DNA of 64,000 nt from Muribaculaceae bacterium (GTDB taxonomy: Bacteria; Bacteroidota; Bacteroidia; Bacteroidales; Muribaculaceae): assembly GCA_017436845.1 (NCBI GenBank), contig JAFSCJ010000003.1:124001-188000 (forward strand). Reading direction: 5' to 3'. The translations under genes and the position numbers were made by a program. Position 1 is the first letter of the stretch, and the number at the start of each line of letters is the position of its first letter. The notes beneath the pieces are model-generated. The model was not told where the DNA came from. It made no database searches and saw only the letters and a list, made by a program, of their open reading frames with translations. Below, piece by piece: positions 34,212-43,625 of the stretch.

Positions 34212-34850
34212 TTATTTGTTAGGAACCCAGATAGAAGGATCTTTACGCCATTCTTTCAATGTTTCAATATCTTCTGCTTTAATATAGTTGGTCTCTAATG
34301 CGGCTTCAAGCATTGAATTATAGTTGCTGAGGGTGTATAATGTAACTCCTGCTTCTTTGAATTTTTCAACAGCGATGGGGAAGCCATAAGTGAAAATAGC
34401 AGCCATACCCACAACTTCACAACCAGCTACACGAATTGCTTCAACTGCTTTAAGACTGCTACCTCCTGTTGAGATGAGGTCTTCGATGACAACAACTTTT
34501 TGTCCAGGTTTTAGATTACCTTCGATGAGGTTCTCAAGACCATGATCTTTAGGGGTAGAACGTACATATACATAAGGGAGACCTAATGTATCAGCTACAA
34601 GTGCGCCTTGAGCGATAGCTCCTGTTGCAACCCCTGCAATTGCGTCAACGTCTTGGAAATTTTCCATTATAATGCGGCATAGCTCAACTTTGATGAAGCT
34701 ACGAACATCGGGATATGACAATGTTTTACGATTGTCGGTATATATAGGTGAATTCCAGCCTGATGCCCACACAAATGGGTTTTCTGGTTGAAGCTTGATA
34801 GCACTGATTTTAAGTAACTTTTCAGCTAAAATGCGATCTAATTGTTTCAT
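34212..34850 (-). CDS. pyrE: orotate phosphoribosyltransferase
   Basis: This 212-aa enzyme makes OMP from orotate and PRPP in pyrimidine synthesis. The PRPP loop VVVIEDLISTGGSSLKAV is present, as are SGWNSPIYTDNRKTLSYP and YVRSTPKDHGLENLIEG. It is the first gene of pyrE-SRPBCC-argH-Rieske-like, transcribed from the promoter at 34881-34911. Confidence 0.96.
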   Translation of the reverse strand: MKQLDRILAEKLLKISAIKLQPENPFVWASGWNSPIYTDNRKTLSYPDVRSFIKVELCRIIMENFQDVDAIAGVATGAIAQGALVADTLGLPYVYVRSTPKDHGLENLIEGNLKPGQKVVVIEDLISTGGSSLKAVEAIRVAGCEVVGMAAIFTYGFPIAVEKFKEAGVTLYTLSNYNSMLEAALETNYIKAEDIETLKEWRKDPSIWVPNK

Positions 34851-34880
34851 GATAATATATTATTATGTGTAAAGATAATG

Positions 34881-34911
34881 CAAAGTTAGTGTAAGATGCG
34901 AATAATTGCAA
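34881..34911 (-). promoter_or_regulatory. promoter of the pyrE operon
   Basis: On the minus strand TTG (34911-34909), exactly 20 bases, then TAACTTTG (34888-34881). The expected start near 34874 gives a leader of about 24 nt before pyrE. The rest of 34851-35090 shows no gene; a possible start region for the plus-strand gene at 35091 has no clear box. Confidence 0.8.
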
Positions 34912-35090
34912 ATATTTAGAGGAATAGCTACATTTGTGAAATGAATTATTTACTTAGGATTAAAATAATATGGTTTTGGTCAAAAAGTCGAAAAATTCTA
35001 CTAAAATAGGACTTGTGTTGGGTCATGATTAAACCTTTTGGTGTATAATTGTTCTAAAGAGAAAAAATAAACCTCTAAAATTAAATTACA

Positions 35091-35984
35091 ATGAGACGAT
35101 TTATTAGAAGTATTACAATAGCATTCATGTGTGGAATATTGGTAGTTCCCATGGTTGATGCTCAAGAACGTCGAGGCTCACATCGCACAGAAAGTACTAC
35201 ATCAGGACGTCGATCTACATCAGGACGTCAAAGCACGAGTCGTAGTAATAATGGTGGAAACTCACAACGAGGAACTAAAAGCAATGGTGCGCCATCAAGC
35301 CGTAGCTCTCGACCTAATAAGGGGACTTCTAATAATCAACGTTCTCAAGACGGAAGAACTCAACCCGGGCAGGTAAATCAACCGGGTGCAAATTCTCAAA
35401 GAGTAAATAACAATCGAGGAAATCGACCTGGACAAAGACCGGCTTATGGACAACAACGCCACAATCGTCCTCCACGAGTGGTTCCACAGGCAAGACCGCA
35501 CCGTCCTCCTCACCATCATTATCACCGCCCTGTGCCGCCACCATCATTCCGCCCTCATCGTGGATGTCCTGTAATTCATGGTATTCTTGGAATAACATTT
35601 GGAACAACTATAAATATATCATTGAATTATTTGCAGAATAGGGGTTATGTTGTAGATGGATATACCGGTGATGTTGTGTATTTGCGCAATGTAAATGAAA
35701 TGTCATTTCTTTGGCCTGATGCAACGCTGTATTATGGTACAAATGGTTTAATAGGCTCACAATTCTCTTATTCGACCAATTATTACGACCGCACTCGATA
35801 TAACCAAATATATTCAACATTTGTAACACGCTATGGCGCTCCGGTGAATTATCAAGCAGTGAACAATGGATATATTGCTACATGGTTTGGTTATGACAAT
35901 GGCTACATTTCATTAGAGTTCAAACCTGTGTATGGAGCAGGAGGACACCTGCGGTACTACACTACCCTCAGCTTCGGATTATAA
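35091..35984 (+). CDS. secreted basic low-complexity protein, unknown
   Basis: This is a 297-aa protein with a signal peptide (about 1-24, ending MVDAQE). Residues about 25-155 are low complexity, very rich in Arg, Ser, Asn, Gly and Gln, with short repeats (TSGRRSTSGRQSTSR), then a His/Pro-rich stretch (about 140-155). The last ~140 residues look folded (GILGITFGTTINISLNYLQNRGY to HLRYYTTLSFGL), rich in Tyr and beta strands, ending in an aromatic-hydrophobic Phe-Gly-Leu. The region after the signal may be a disordered, positively charged linker binding the outer membrane or nucleic acid. No family recognised. Confidence 0.75.
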   Translation: MRRFIRSITIAFMCGILVVPMVDAQERRGSHRTESTTSGRRSTSGRQSTSRSNNGGNSQRGTKSNGAPSSRSSRPNKGTSNNQRSQDGRTQPGQVNQPGANSQRVNNNRGNRPGQRPAYGQQRHNRPPRVVPQARPHRPPHHHYHRPVPPPSFRPHRGCPVIHGILGITFGTTINISLNYLQNRGYVVDGYTGDVVYLRNVNEMSFLWPDATLYYGTNGLIGSQFSYSTNYYDRTRYNQIYSTFVTRYGAPVNYQAVNNGYIATWFGYDNGYISLEFKPVYGAGGHLRYYTTLSFGL

Positions 35985-36003
35985 AAAAGGATTGTCTTAT
36001 TAT

Positions 36004-36044
36004 AAAGCCTGCAAGACTAAATACAGTCTTGCAGGCTTTGTTTT
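36004..36044 (+). terminator. rho-independent terminator after the 35091 gene
   Basis: Perfect 15-bp stem AAAGCCTGCAAGACT (36004-36018) / AGTCTTGCAGGCTTT (36025-36039), 6-base loop, then GTTTT. The stretch from here to about 36160 is AT-rich with no gene or clear promoter. Confidence 0.93.
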
Positions 36045-36166
36045 AATAAATTTGTAGTAAAGCATGAAATTATAAAACAAAATCATTATTTTTGTGTTTG
36101 ATTTTCGTTTTTTATAAAACGTAAAATTTGTTTTTATTGGAAAACGTTTACGTATGAATTTATCTT

Positions 36167-36358
36167 CGTAGTGCTGAACTTCGCAACTTTAACACTCTAA
36201 TCTGAAGATCATGCAGTAGATGTTTGCGTTTGTATGTCTTACACAAGATTGTGTGAGTTATATTGGCGTAGGCTTCTACATTGCTATCTTAGATTAGAAG
36301 GCATGCGAAGGCCTAGCGCACAAGATTAGCAATGGTAATGATCCCTACGCTTTTTCTT
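36167..36358 (+). ncRNA. rod-shaped structured RNA, candidate 6S RNA
   Basis: About 190 nt fold into one long interrupted hairpin. Nested pairs are: CGTAG (36167-36171) with CTACG (36345-36349); CTTCGC (36179-36184) with GCGAAG (36305-36310); CTAATCT and AAGAT (36197-36209) with ATCTTAGATTAG (36286-36297), 12 pairs with one bulged G; GTAG (36216-36219) with CTAC (36276-36279); and an apical hairpin CTTACAC/GTGTGAG (36238-36257). The outer stem is followed directly by TTTTTCTTT, a terminator-like end fixing the strand. An open bubble lies between 36185-36196 and 36298-36304. Known: 6S RNA has this rod-with-bubble form, mimics an open promoter and binds RNA polymerase. The identification rests on shape and size only. 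Confidence 0.5.
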
Positions 36359-36427
36359 TAAAAATAGATTATGTAATTTTTTTGTAATGTTATATATGGG
36401 GATTGTATAACAAAAAATCTGAATCAT

Positions 36428-39400
36428 ATGGGAAATAAAAGACGATTATTGTGTTTTTTTACGCTTCTATTATCGTTGATTCTATTTGAAAAAGTAGAAG
36501 CGTATAATTTTATTTCTGATGGGTTATATTATAATATAACATCATCAGCTTCTAAAACGGTTGGGGTTACGTATAAAGACACATCCTATAATTCTTATTC
36601 AGGAGATGTAATTGTGCCTGAAACCATAACATATAATGGTATGGTATATACCGTCGAATCAATTGAAGCAAAGGCATTTTATGATTGTTCAGAATTGAAA
36701 AGCATTAAGTTACCGGAAACAATAACAAGAATTAACGATAATGCATTTTTTGAATGTGTTGGATTGGATTCTATTGTAATTCCCAAGAATGTTTCATATC
36801 TCGGGACAAGTGCACTCCATTTTAAATATGGAGCGGTAAAAGTTATAATGAAAAGTATAACCCCTCCAACGATAAGTAGTGCAGATGCCGGCTCATTCAA
36901 TGGCGCGCATCAAACAATATATGTTCCTAAAGGCACAGGCCATACTTATAAGAATACTACAGGATGGGATAAATTATTTATAATAGATGGAGATTATCCT
37001 ACTGTTGTATCAATCCCAAATTTACAAGCCGGTCAATTAGAAACGGAAATATTAAAACAAGTTGATTATCTTGATTTAGTTAATGAATTGATTGTTGGGG
37101 GGGATTTAAATGAAGCTGATTTAGCAGTAATAAAAAATAGGATGCCGAATCTAAATCATATAGATTTAGGTAAGGTTAATATTTCATCTCTACCAGAAGC
37201 ATATTTTAAAGGGAGGTGGTTTATGCGAAAAATAGTTCTTCCCAATAAATTAACCAAACTCCCGACTAGCTTATTGAATAATTGTTATGTGTTGAATTCA
37301 ATCGCAATGGCAGAGGGTGTTATAGAAATAGGGGATTCCGCATTTTATAATTGTTACCAACTACCAGAAGTTAAAATTCCTACCTCTGTAGAAAATATCG
37401 GAAAATATGCTTTTTATAATTGTAATAAGATTGCCGATATTACATTGTCAGATAATGTGAAAAACATTGATGTTGGTGCTTTTCAATGGGTGTCTCGGTT
37501 TGTGACATCAATAACAATCCCTTCATCAATATCAGAAATCAGCTCATTATGTTTTGCGAATTGTACAGCGTTAAAGGAATTGATATTGTCTGCTAATATA
37601 GCAAAAATACAATCAAAAGCGTTTTCCGAATGTTCTAATCTTGGAGCTATAACTTGTTTTGCTGTAAATCCACCAATTGTTGAGTCTGATGTATTTGCTG
37701 ATATATATAGTAATGCAATATTATATGTTCCTGCATCTTCTATGACTTTATATGCAGACGCTGATGTTTGGAAAAATTTTAATATTCAACCTATCACAGA
37801 TGATGTAAAATCCATAAATGTTAGTTTCCCATTAGACAAGGCAGAAACGTATAAAAATATGACACTTGAAATTGTAAATACAACAAGTGGCATTTCTCAG
37901 AAAATCACAACATCGGGATTACAATCATATACGTTTAGCGGATTAACAAAAAATTGTAATTATAATATATTATTATCAACACCCCAAGGTGTTATAATTG
38001 GGGAAATAAAAAACGTATTTTTGGGTACAGAGGATATCCAAGTCACATTTGCTGATTTATTGCCATTGTATGATGTAGAATTATTTATAAATACACCAAA
38101 TGGTACAGATGTAAGAACAGAGAGTGTAGTATCTTGGTATGATAGTAATGATGTGTTTATTTCAAAAAATACAACGATTAAGTCAGTATTGTCAGGAACT
38201 GAACTAAAATATAATATTACATTAAAGGACACTCTTGGACTAATTTATGAATCACCAATTAATCAAAAATATATTGTAAATGATAGCGTAAATGAGATAA
38301 AACATACACTTGTACCATATAAAAAGGTTATCCTTTCAGGAATGGTTAATGAAACAATAGGTGGTGTCGTTTCTGACGCTACTATTGTTGCAAATCAATG
38401 CTTAAACGGGTCGAATTCAAAAATAATAACAACTAAATCCGATGAAAAAGGAACGTTTGAGCTGATCCTTAGCAATGTCCCTACAACGATTGTAATATCG
38501 GCACCGGAATATATTAGTGAAAAAATAGAGATAGCTGAATTTACAGATACAATAAATCTCGGAAGAATTATATTAAAACCTATATCCGGAGCAGTAGTCT
38601 CGTTAAGTCAACAATATATTTCAAGTGTAGATGCAGAAAATCAAGAAAAGACAAATAATTGGACTCCAGATATTAAAAATATTGCATATACAGTATATAA
38701 TGTTACTCAAAATAAAGAGATTAAAGAGATTGTTACAGAATATTCGCGAATAGTTTTGCTTGAAGATGTTGCAGTTGGAGATTCATTGACAATTACTGTG
38801 ATGAGTAAAGTCAATGAATTTAAACCTGTAAAAAGTGGGTGTCTAATTAGTGAAGATAATGAGGGCGCTGTAACGCTATGTATTACGGAATTGGGAAGAT
38901 TAAAAGCGTCTTATAATGACGCAGATAATGAGACGATAACAGGTGTTTTATATGATTGTAATGGAGAATTATATAAAACACAAGATTATTCAGATTGTAT
39001 ATTGTCAGTAAATAATCTTGCCGATGGTAATTATTCTTTGGTTACAATGGCCAAAAGTAAATTTTTTAATTCGATATTGAAATTATCAGAATTAAAAGCA
39101 TCTGCACTTATCGCGGGAGAAGATTATTTGATAAATGATGTTATAGTAAGTAGTGGAGTAATAACAGTAGTAAGTAATGATGTAGTTCCTCCATTGGATG
39201 AAAGTAAATTATATTATACTGGAGACGGAACATCGTTTACTGTAAATAAACCAACAATAGTAGCAGGTAATTATTTGACATTTAAGGCATCTCTTGACTT
39301 TAAGGAAGAATATGCTGATAAAATTTCTAACATTAGTTTGGTTATCGATTTGCCTGGAAGTTGTTCATTTGCGAGCAATTCTGTGATGGTAGGGAAAAAT

Positions 39401-42400
39401 ATTGCCCCTTATCAAATAAACGGGAATACAATAGAAATTCCTATAACAGACTGCACTGAAATAGTGAAATTCTGTGCTGTCCCATCTGAAAGTGGCGAAT
39501 TTGCACCTAATGCATTTGCGGTCTTTAATTATGATGGAGAAACGATAAAACAACCAATTGGTTCGGCTCTGTTTAATGTTAAGGATGTAAGTATAATAGT
39601 CCCAGAGATAACAAGAGAAACATCGGTTTCTGTTAGTGGTACAGCAGTTGGACATTCTATCGTTGAAATTTATGATAATGACGTGCTTGTAGGAAATACT
39701 ACGGCTCTTGCTACGGGTGATTGGTATTCTAAGATTGATTTGATTAACGCATATAATCTTTCTACCCACTTAATATATGCTAAAATAAAGACGCCACAGA
39801 ATGTATTATTGCAAACAGAGTCAAAACAATGTCAATATGACTTTAACGCAATAAAAGCTGAAAAAGTAACAATGTTGAATACAATTCACATTGCGGGGAC
39901 AAGTGATGAGTACGAAATCCAAACTGTATTTGATTTGATAAATCCCGAAAATGATGTAAAATATTATCAATATTGGCCTCAATATCCGGAATTTACATTT
40001 TTGATTGATTTTACAGAAAATGATGTCACAAAAGTTTCTGATGTAAAATTGCATGTATTCTGTGATGATAATTCTTGTTCGATACTGACTCCAACTTTTG
40101 ATGATAAATTAGGGAAGTGGGTTGCGTCAGCAAAATATAATCAGCAAAATCTGCCTGTAAATGTTGCTGTGGATTTTGTCGCAAAAACAAAATATTATAT
40201 TGATGGTGAATATTTAGATGAAATTTGTAGAGATAATGATAAATTTTATTCTGATTACAAATTTGATATAGCAAGAACTGATAGTATTTGTGAGTTAATA
40301 GATGAAGAATTTGCAAAGGATAAATTGGACTATGAGAAAATAGAAACATTGATAAACTCAATTAATAATAGCGAATTTATTGTCAATAGATCAGATGTGG
40401 ATTCTTTATTAAGTATAAGTGAAGATGTGTTCGATGCAGAATTAGATAAATTGTTGTTGGAAATGGATAGTCTATGTGTAGACAATTTATTTTCAGTAAT
40501 TGATTCTGTAGTTTGTAATTATAATCAATATGGCATTTTTGATTGTGGTAAGAAAGATGGGCTGCAATATATAAAAAAGGTTCTTCCTTGTGCTGATACT
40601 TCTGTAGATTCGCTTATTAGAGAAGGTTATACAAAAATAAATGTTACTACAGATGCATTAATTTATGAATTAATTTCAGAAACTAAATATGATTATGTTG
40701 ATATAACCCATAATAAGAGAGTAATTATAACCGCAATAGCAGACAGCTCTCCCACAATAATGCTATTTGATACTAGTGCTAGCGATGATAATAAAAATGA
40801 AGTTATAAAAGAATATATTCAAGAAAAATTAGAAGAATTATTGACAGATGATGATGTTTTAGATCAGTTCTATAATAAGGTAAATCCTTTAAGAAAAGAG
40901 AAGTTAGAAAGATTAGATAAAGTACAAGAGTCTATTGAAAAAAGGATAGAAGCTTTGAAAGATAAAGTAAAGAACACAACAGGAGATGATGCTATAAATT
41001 ACAATAAAAAGATAAAAGATGCGAATAAATCTTTACAAAAGGGAGAGAAATTACGAGGCAAAATAAATAGAGGCCATGGTGTAATTCGCAAATTTACTCA
41101 GATAAAAGGTCTCCTTGAAAGATGGGTTGGGTATTATAATGACTTTATCGATGATGAGGCTGATTTGAGCTTATTGAAAGTTCCAGAATGTGCATATGAC
41201 GTGGTTCCAACTGCAGCATATATGGTTGATGAAAAAATAGAAAACTTAAAGTCAAAATTTAATTCCTTTTATAGAAATAGGTTTATACGTAATGCTGCTT
41301 TTAGTGCCACTGATTTGGTTGATCCATGTATTCCAATGACTGAATATGTATTAGATCAGGCTGCAGATGTAGAATCATTTAGAATTGAACAATTCAAAAA
41401 CGAATTTAACTCTGAGCGAGTGCAAATAATGAGAGATATAGAAGATTTGAAGGAAAAATGTAATGATAAGAAGAACCCGAAACCAAAGGAACAGCTACAG
41501 CCACAAGGCGGAAATAAGGAACCTCAGATTGATCCATCAGGATTTGTATATGAAGGAGTAGAAAGTAATAGATTGGATGGTGTGACTGTTACTTGTTATT
41601 ATAAGGAGATGGTTGAGGATATGTATGGTGATGTACATGAAGAAATTGTTATGTGGAAAGCCGAGGATTATGCTCAAATAAATCCAATTATAACAGGAAA
41701 AGATGGAATGTTCCGTTGGGATGTACCTAAAGGAATGTGGCAAGTTAAGTTTGAAAAGGAGGGATACCAAACAGTTTGTACAGAATGGTTGCCGGTTCCT
41801 CCTCCTCAACTTGAAGTTAATGTAGGGATGGTACAGGTTACACAACCAGAAGTAATTTTAGCTCAGGCTTATGAAGATGGAATTGAAATTGAATTTGATA
41901 AATATATGTTGTCAAATTTATTGAATTTATCGAATATTTCAGTAGTTCAAAATGGTGATACTATTTCAGCAGAAATAATACATTTGAATATTGACGATTC
42001 TTTATCATCAAAGATTAAATATCAATTTGCTGAACCTTTGTTAAGCGGAAGTGATGTGAAACTTGTGGTAAATAGGAATGTGCGCAGTTATGCAAATGTA
42101 AAAATGGGAAAAGACTATACTCAAGAATTTGAGATAGTTGTACGTCCGTCAATCAGTGCTCCAGAAAAAGTCGAGGTTATCTATAACAAGAGTAATGATA
42201 TTGTATTATCGTTGTCTAATTGTATAGGCAAAAAAGTAATAGCATCATTGGTCTCTACAACGATTGCTACAATTACACCGAATGAGGCAGTTGTTGATGA
42301 AAATGGGAAAGTTACGTTTACAATAAATGGAGAACTACCTGGATTAACTATGGCGCAATTTAATGTGGAAGGAGAAAATTTAAGTGCAGAAACAGAGGTT

Positions 42401-43549
42401 GCTGTAGTTAGAAATGAAGATCGTACAATTCAGCGCAACTATGAATTATTGGCAGGGTGGAATTGGATTTCTGTTAATGTAGAGGATGAAAAAGTTTCAA
42501 ATCTTCCAGTTTTGTTTGAAGAGGTGAAATCATCATTTGATAAGGCAATCAGTGTTAGTGAAGAACTATCTTATGATGAGCATAACGGATTTGTTGGAGA
42601 ACTTTCAATGTTTAACGTCGCACGTGGATATAAGGTGAAAATGTTGAAAGATGAAGTTATATCAATAAGTGGTAAGCAAAAGGATATGACAGTATCTCTT
42701 AATCCCGGATGGAATTGGATTGGTTATACTCCACAAGGTGTTTTGCCTATTAAATCCGCTATAGACAGTTCTGTTGCAGAGTCTGGCGACATAATTATGG
42801 GACGTAATTCGTTTGCTATTTATGATGGAGAATCGTGGAAAGGTACACTTGAATTATTAGAGCCGGGAATGGGATATATGTATTATTCTTCGTCGTTGAA
42901 ATCATTTAATTATTCATTAACTGATGAAGAAACAGCAATTCCATCAATTGAACCAACTGTTTATGGAGAATGGGTGTGCAATCATATGCAATATCCTGAT
43001 AATATGCCTGTGATTGTAGAAATTCATGATAAAAATGGCAATGTTGTAAATCCTTCTCAATGTGTTATTGGTGCTTTTGTCGGGGATGAATGTAGAGGAA
43101 TAGAACAGAATATTAATAGTTATAGTGTATCATTTTTAACTGTTCATGGAGATGTTAAAAATGAATCTGTATCATTCCAAATATATGATATTTCGACAAA
43201 TACAATATATCTTGCAAAACAAACAGTCGGATTTGGAGATGCATTGGTTGGATCATTAGAGAGTCCGTTTGTATTGGAATATGGCGAGGTTTTAGGCGTT
43301 GACAATATCGTATATAATACAGAAATGTCGATATTCCCCAATCCCGTAAAGGATATATTGAATATCAAAGGGGAATACACTTTGGCCTCAGTTAAAATTA
43401 CAGATATGTCAGGAAAAGAAGTGATGTCTGTTTTAGAAATGCCGGTAGTAGAAGGAATAGATGTATCTTCTTTAAATAATGGAATTTATTTAATAACAAT
43501 TATTTCAGAGAATGGTAAAATCTATAAATCAAAGTTTGTAAAGGAATAA
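36428..43549 (+). CDS. giant secreted BspA-type leucine-rich-repeat protein with T9SS sorting tail
   Basis: This is a 2373-aa protein with a signal peptide (about 1-25). Residues about 60-460 are BspA/LRR_5 repeats (IKLPETITRINDNAFFEC; VKIPTSVENIGKYAFYNC). A long region of Ig-like and carboxypeptidase-regulatory-like beta domains follows (about 470-1400), then a charged helical segment (about 1480-1700; LRKEKLERLDKVQESIEKR), another regulatory-like domain (about 1701-1790), more beta domains, two GWNWI repeats (ELLAGWNWISVNV; LNPGWNWIGYT) and a type IX secretion C-terminal sorting domain (about 2300-2373: FPNPVKDILNIKG ... SLNNGIYLITI). Inference: a surface adhesin exported by a type IX system. 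No T9SS machinery gene lies in the window apart from gldH. The gene is more AT-rich than its neighbours. Confidence 0.88.
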   Translation: MGNKRRLLCFFTLLLSLILFEKVEAYNFISDGLYYNITSSASKTVGVTYKDTSYNSYSGDVIVPETITYNGMVYTVESIEAKAFYDCSELKSIKLPETITRINDNAFFECVGLDSIVIPKNVSYLGTSALHFKYGAVKVIMKSITPPTISSADAGSFNGAHQTIYVPKGTGHTYKNTTGWDKLFIIDGDYPTVVSIPNLQAGQLETEILKQVDYLDLVNELIVGGDLNEADLAVIKNRMPNLNHIDLGKVNISSLPEAYFKGRWFMRKIVLPNKLTKLPTSLLNNCYVLNSIAMAEGVIEIGDSAFYNCYQLPEVKIPTSVENIGKYAFYNCNKIADITLSDNVKNIDVGAFQWVSRFVTSITIPSSISEISSLCFANCTALKELILSANIAKIQSKAFSECSNLGAITCFAVNPPIVESDVFADIYSNAILYVPASSMTLYADADVWKNFNIQPITDDVKSINVSFPLDKAETYKNMTLEIVNTTSGISQKITTSGLQSYTFSGLTKNCNYNILLSTPQGVIIGEIKNVFLGTEDIQVTFADLLPLYDVELFINTPNGTDVRTESVVSWYDSNDVFISKNTTIKSVLSGTELKYNITLKDTLGLIYESPINQKYIVNDSVNEIKHTLVPYKKVILSGMVNETIGGVVSDATIVANQCLNGSNSKIITTKSDEKGTFELILSNVPTTIVISAPEYISEKIEIAEFTDTINLGRIILKPISGAVVSLSQQYISSVDAENQEKTNNWTPDIKNIAYTVYNVTQNKEIKEIVTEYSRIVLLEDVAVGDSLTITVMSKVNEFKPVKSGCLISEDNEGAVTLCITELGRLKASYNDADNETITGVLYDCNGELYKTQDYSDCILSVNNLADGNYSLVTMAKSKFFNSILKLSELKASALIAGEDYLINDVIVSSGVITVVSNDVVPPLDESKLYYTGDGTSFTVNKPTIVAGNYLTFKASLDFKEEYADKISNISLVIDLPGSCSFASNSVMVGKNIAPYQINGNTIEIPITDCTEIVKFCAVPSESGEFAPNAFAVFNYDGETIKQPIGSALFNVKDVSIIVPEITRETSVSVSGTAVGHSIVEIYDNDVLVGNTTALATGDWYSKIDLINAYNLSTHLIYAKIKTPQNVLLQTESKQCQYDFNAIKAEKVTMLNTIHIAGTSDEYEIQTVFDLINPENDVKYYQYWPQYPEFTFLIDFTENDVTKVSDVKLHVFCDDNSCSILTPTFDDKLGKWVASAKYNQQNLPVNVAVDFVAKTKYYIDGEYLDEICRDNDKFYSDYKFDIARTDSICELIDEEFAKDKLDYEKIETLINSINNSEFIVNRSDVDSLLSISEDVFDAELDKLLLEMDSLCVDNLFSVIDSVVCNYNQYGIFDCGKKDGLQYIKKVLPCADTSVDSLIREGYTKINVTTDALIYELISETKYDYVDITHNKRVIITAIADSSPTIMLFDTSASDDNKNEVIKEYIQEKLEELLTDDDVLDQFYNKVNPLRKEKLERLDKVQESIEKRIEALKDKVKNTTGDDAINYNKKIKDANKSLQKGEKLRGKINRGHGVIRKFTQIKGLLERWVGYYNDFIDDEADLSLLKVPECAYDVVPTAAYMVDEKIENLKSKFNSFYRNRFIRNAAFSATDLVDPCIPMTEYVLDQAADVESFRIEQFKNEFNSERVQIMRDIEDLKEKCNDKKNPKPKEQLQPQGGNKEPQIDPSGFVYEGVESNRLDGVTVTCYYKEMVEDMYGDVHEEIVMWKAEDYAQINPIITGKDGMFRWDVPKGMWQVKFEKEGYQTVCTEWLPVPPPQLEVNVGMVQVTQPEVILAQAYEDGIEIEFDKYMLSNLLNLSNISVVQNGDTISAEIIHLNIDDSLSSKIKYQFAEPLLSGSDVKLVVNRNVRSYANVKMGKDYTQEFEIVVRPSISAPEKVEVIYNKSNDIVLSLSNCIGKKVIASLVSTTIATITPNEAVVDENGKVTFTINGELPGLTMAQFNVEGENLSAETEVAVVRNEDRTIQRNYELLAGWNWISVNVEDEKVSNLPVLFEEVKSSFDKAISVSEELSYDEHNGFVGELSMFNVARGYKVKMLKDEVISISGKQKDMTVSLNPGWNWIGYTPQGVLPIKSAIDSSVAESGDIIMGRNSFAIYDGESWKGTLELLEPGMGYMYYSSSLKSFNYSLTDEETAIPSIEPTVYGEWVCNHMQYPDNMPVIVEIHDKNGNVVNPSQCVIGAFVGDECRGIEQNINSYSVSFLTVHGDVKNESVSFQIYDISTNTIYLAKQTVGFGDALVGSLESPFVLEYGEVLGVDNIVYNTEMSIFPNPVKDILNIKGEYTLASVKITDMSGKEVMSVLEMPVVEGIDVSSLNNGIYLITIISENGKIYKSKFVKE

Positions 43550-43569
43550 TATTTGAATATCTATATTGT

Positions 43570-43605
43570 AAAAAATAGCTTCTGAATTTTCAGAAGCTAT
43601 TTTTT
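43570..43605. terminator. bidirectional terminator between the LRR protein gene and maeB
   Basis: Perfect 16-bp stem AAAAAATAGCTTCTGA (43570-43585) / TCAGAAGCTATTTTTT (43590-43605) with a 4-base loop ATTT; T-runs serve both strands of this converging pair. Confidence 0.93.
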
Positions 43606-43625
43606 TATGATGTATGATAACTTTT

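Noticed and set aside
36167-36358. Reading the structured RNA as a riboswitch for the LRR gene
   Set aside because: No known riboswitch core is recognisable, and the T-run after the outer stem suggests a separate short transcript rather than a leader, though this is not excluded.
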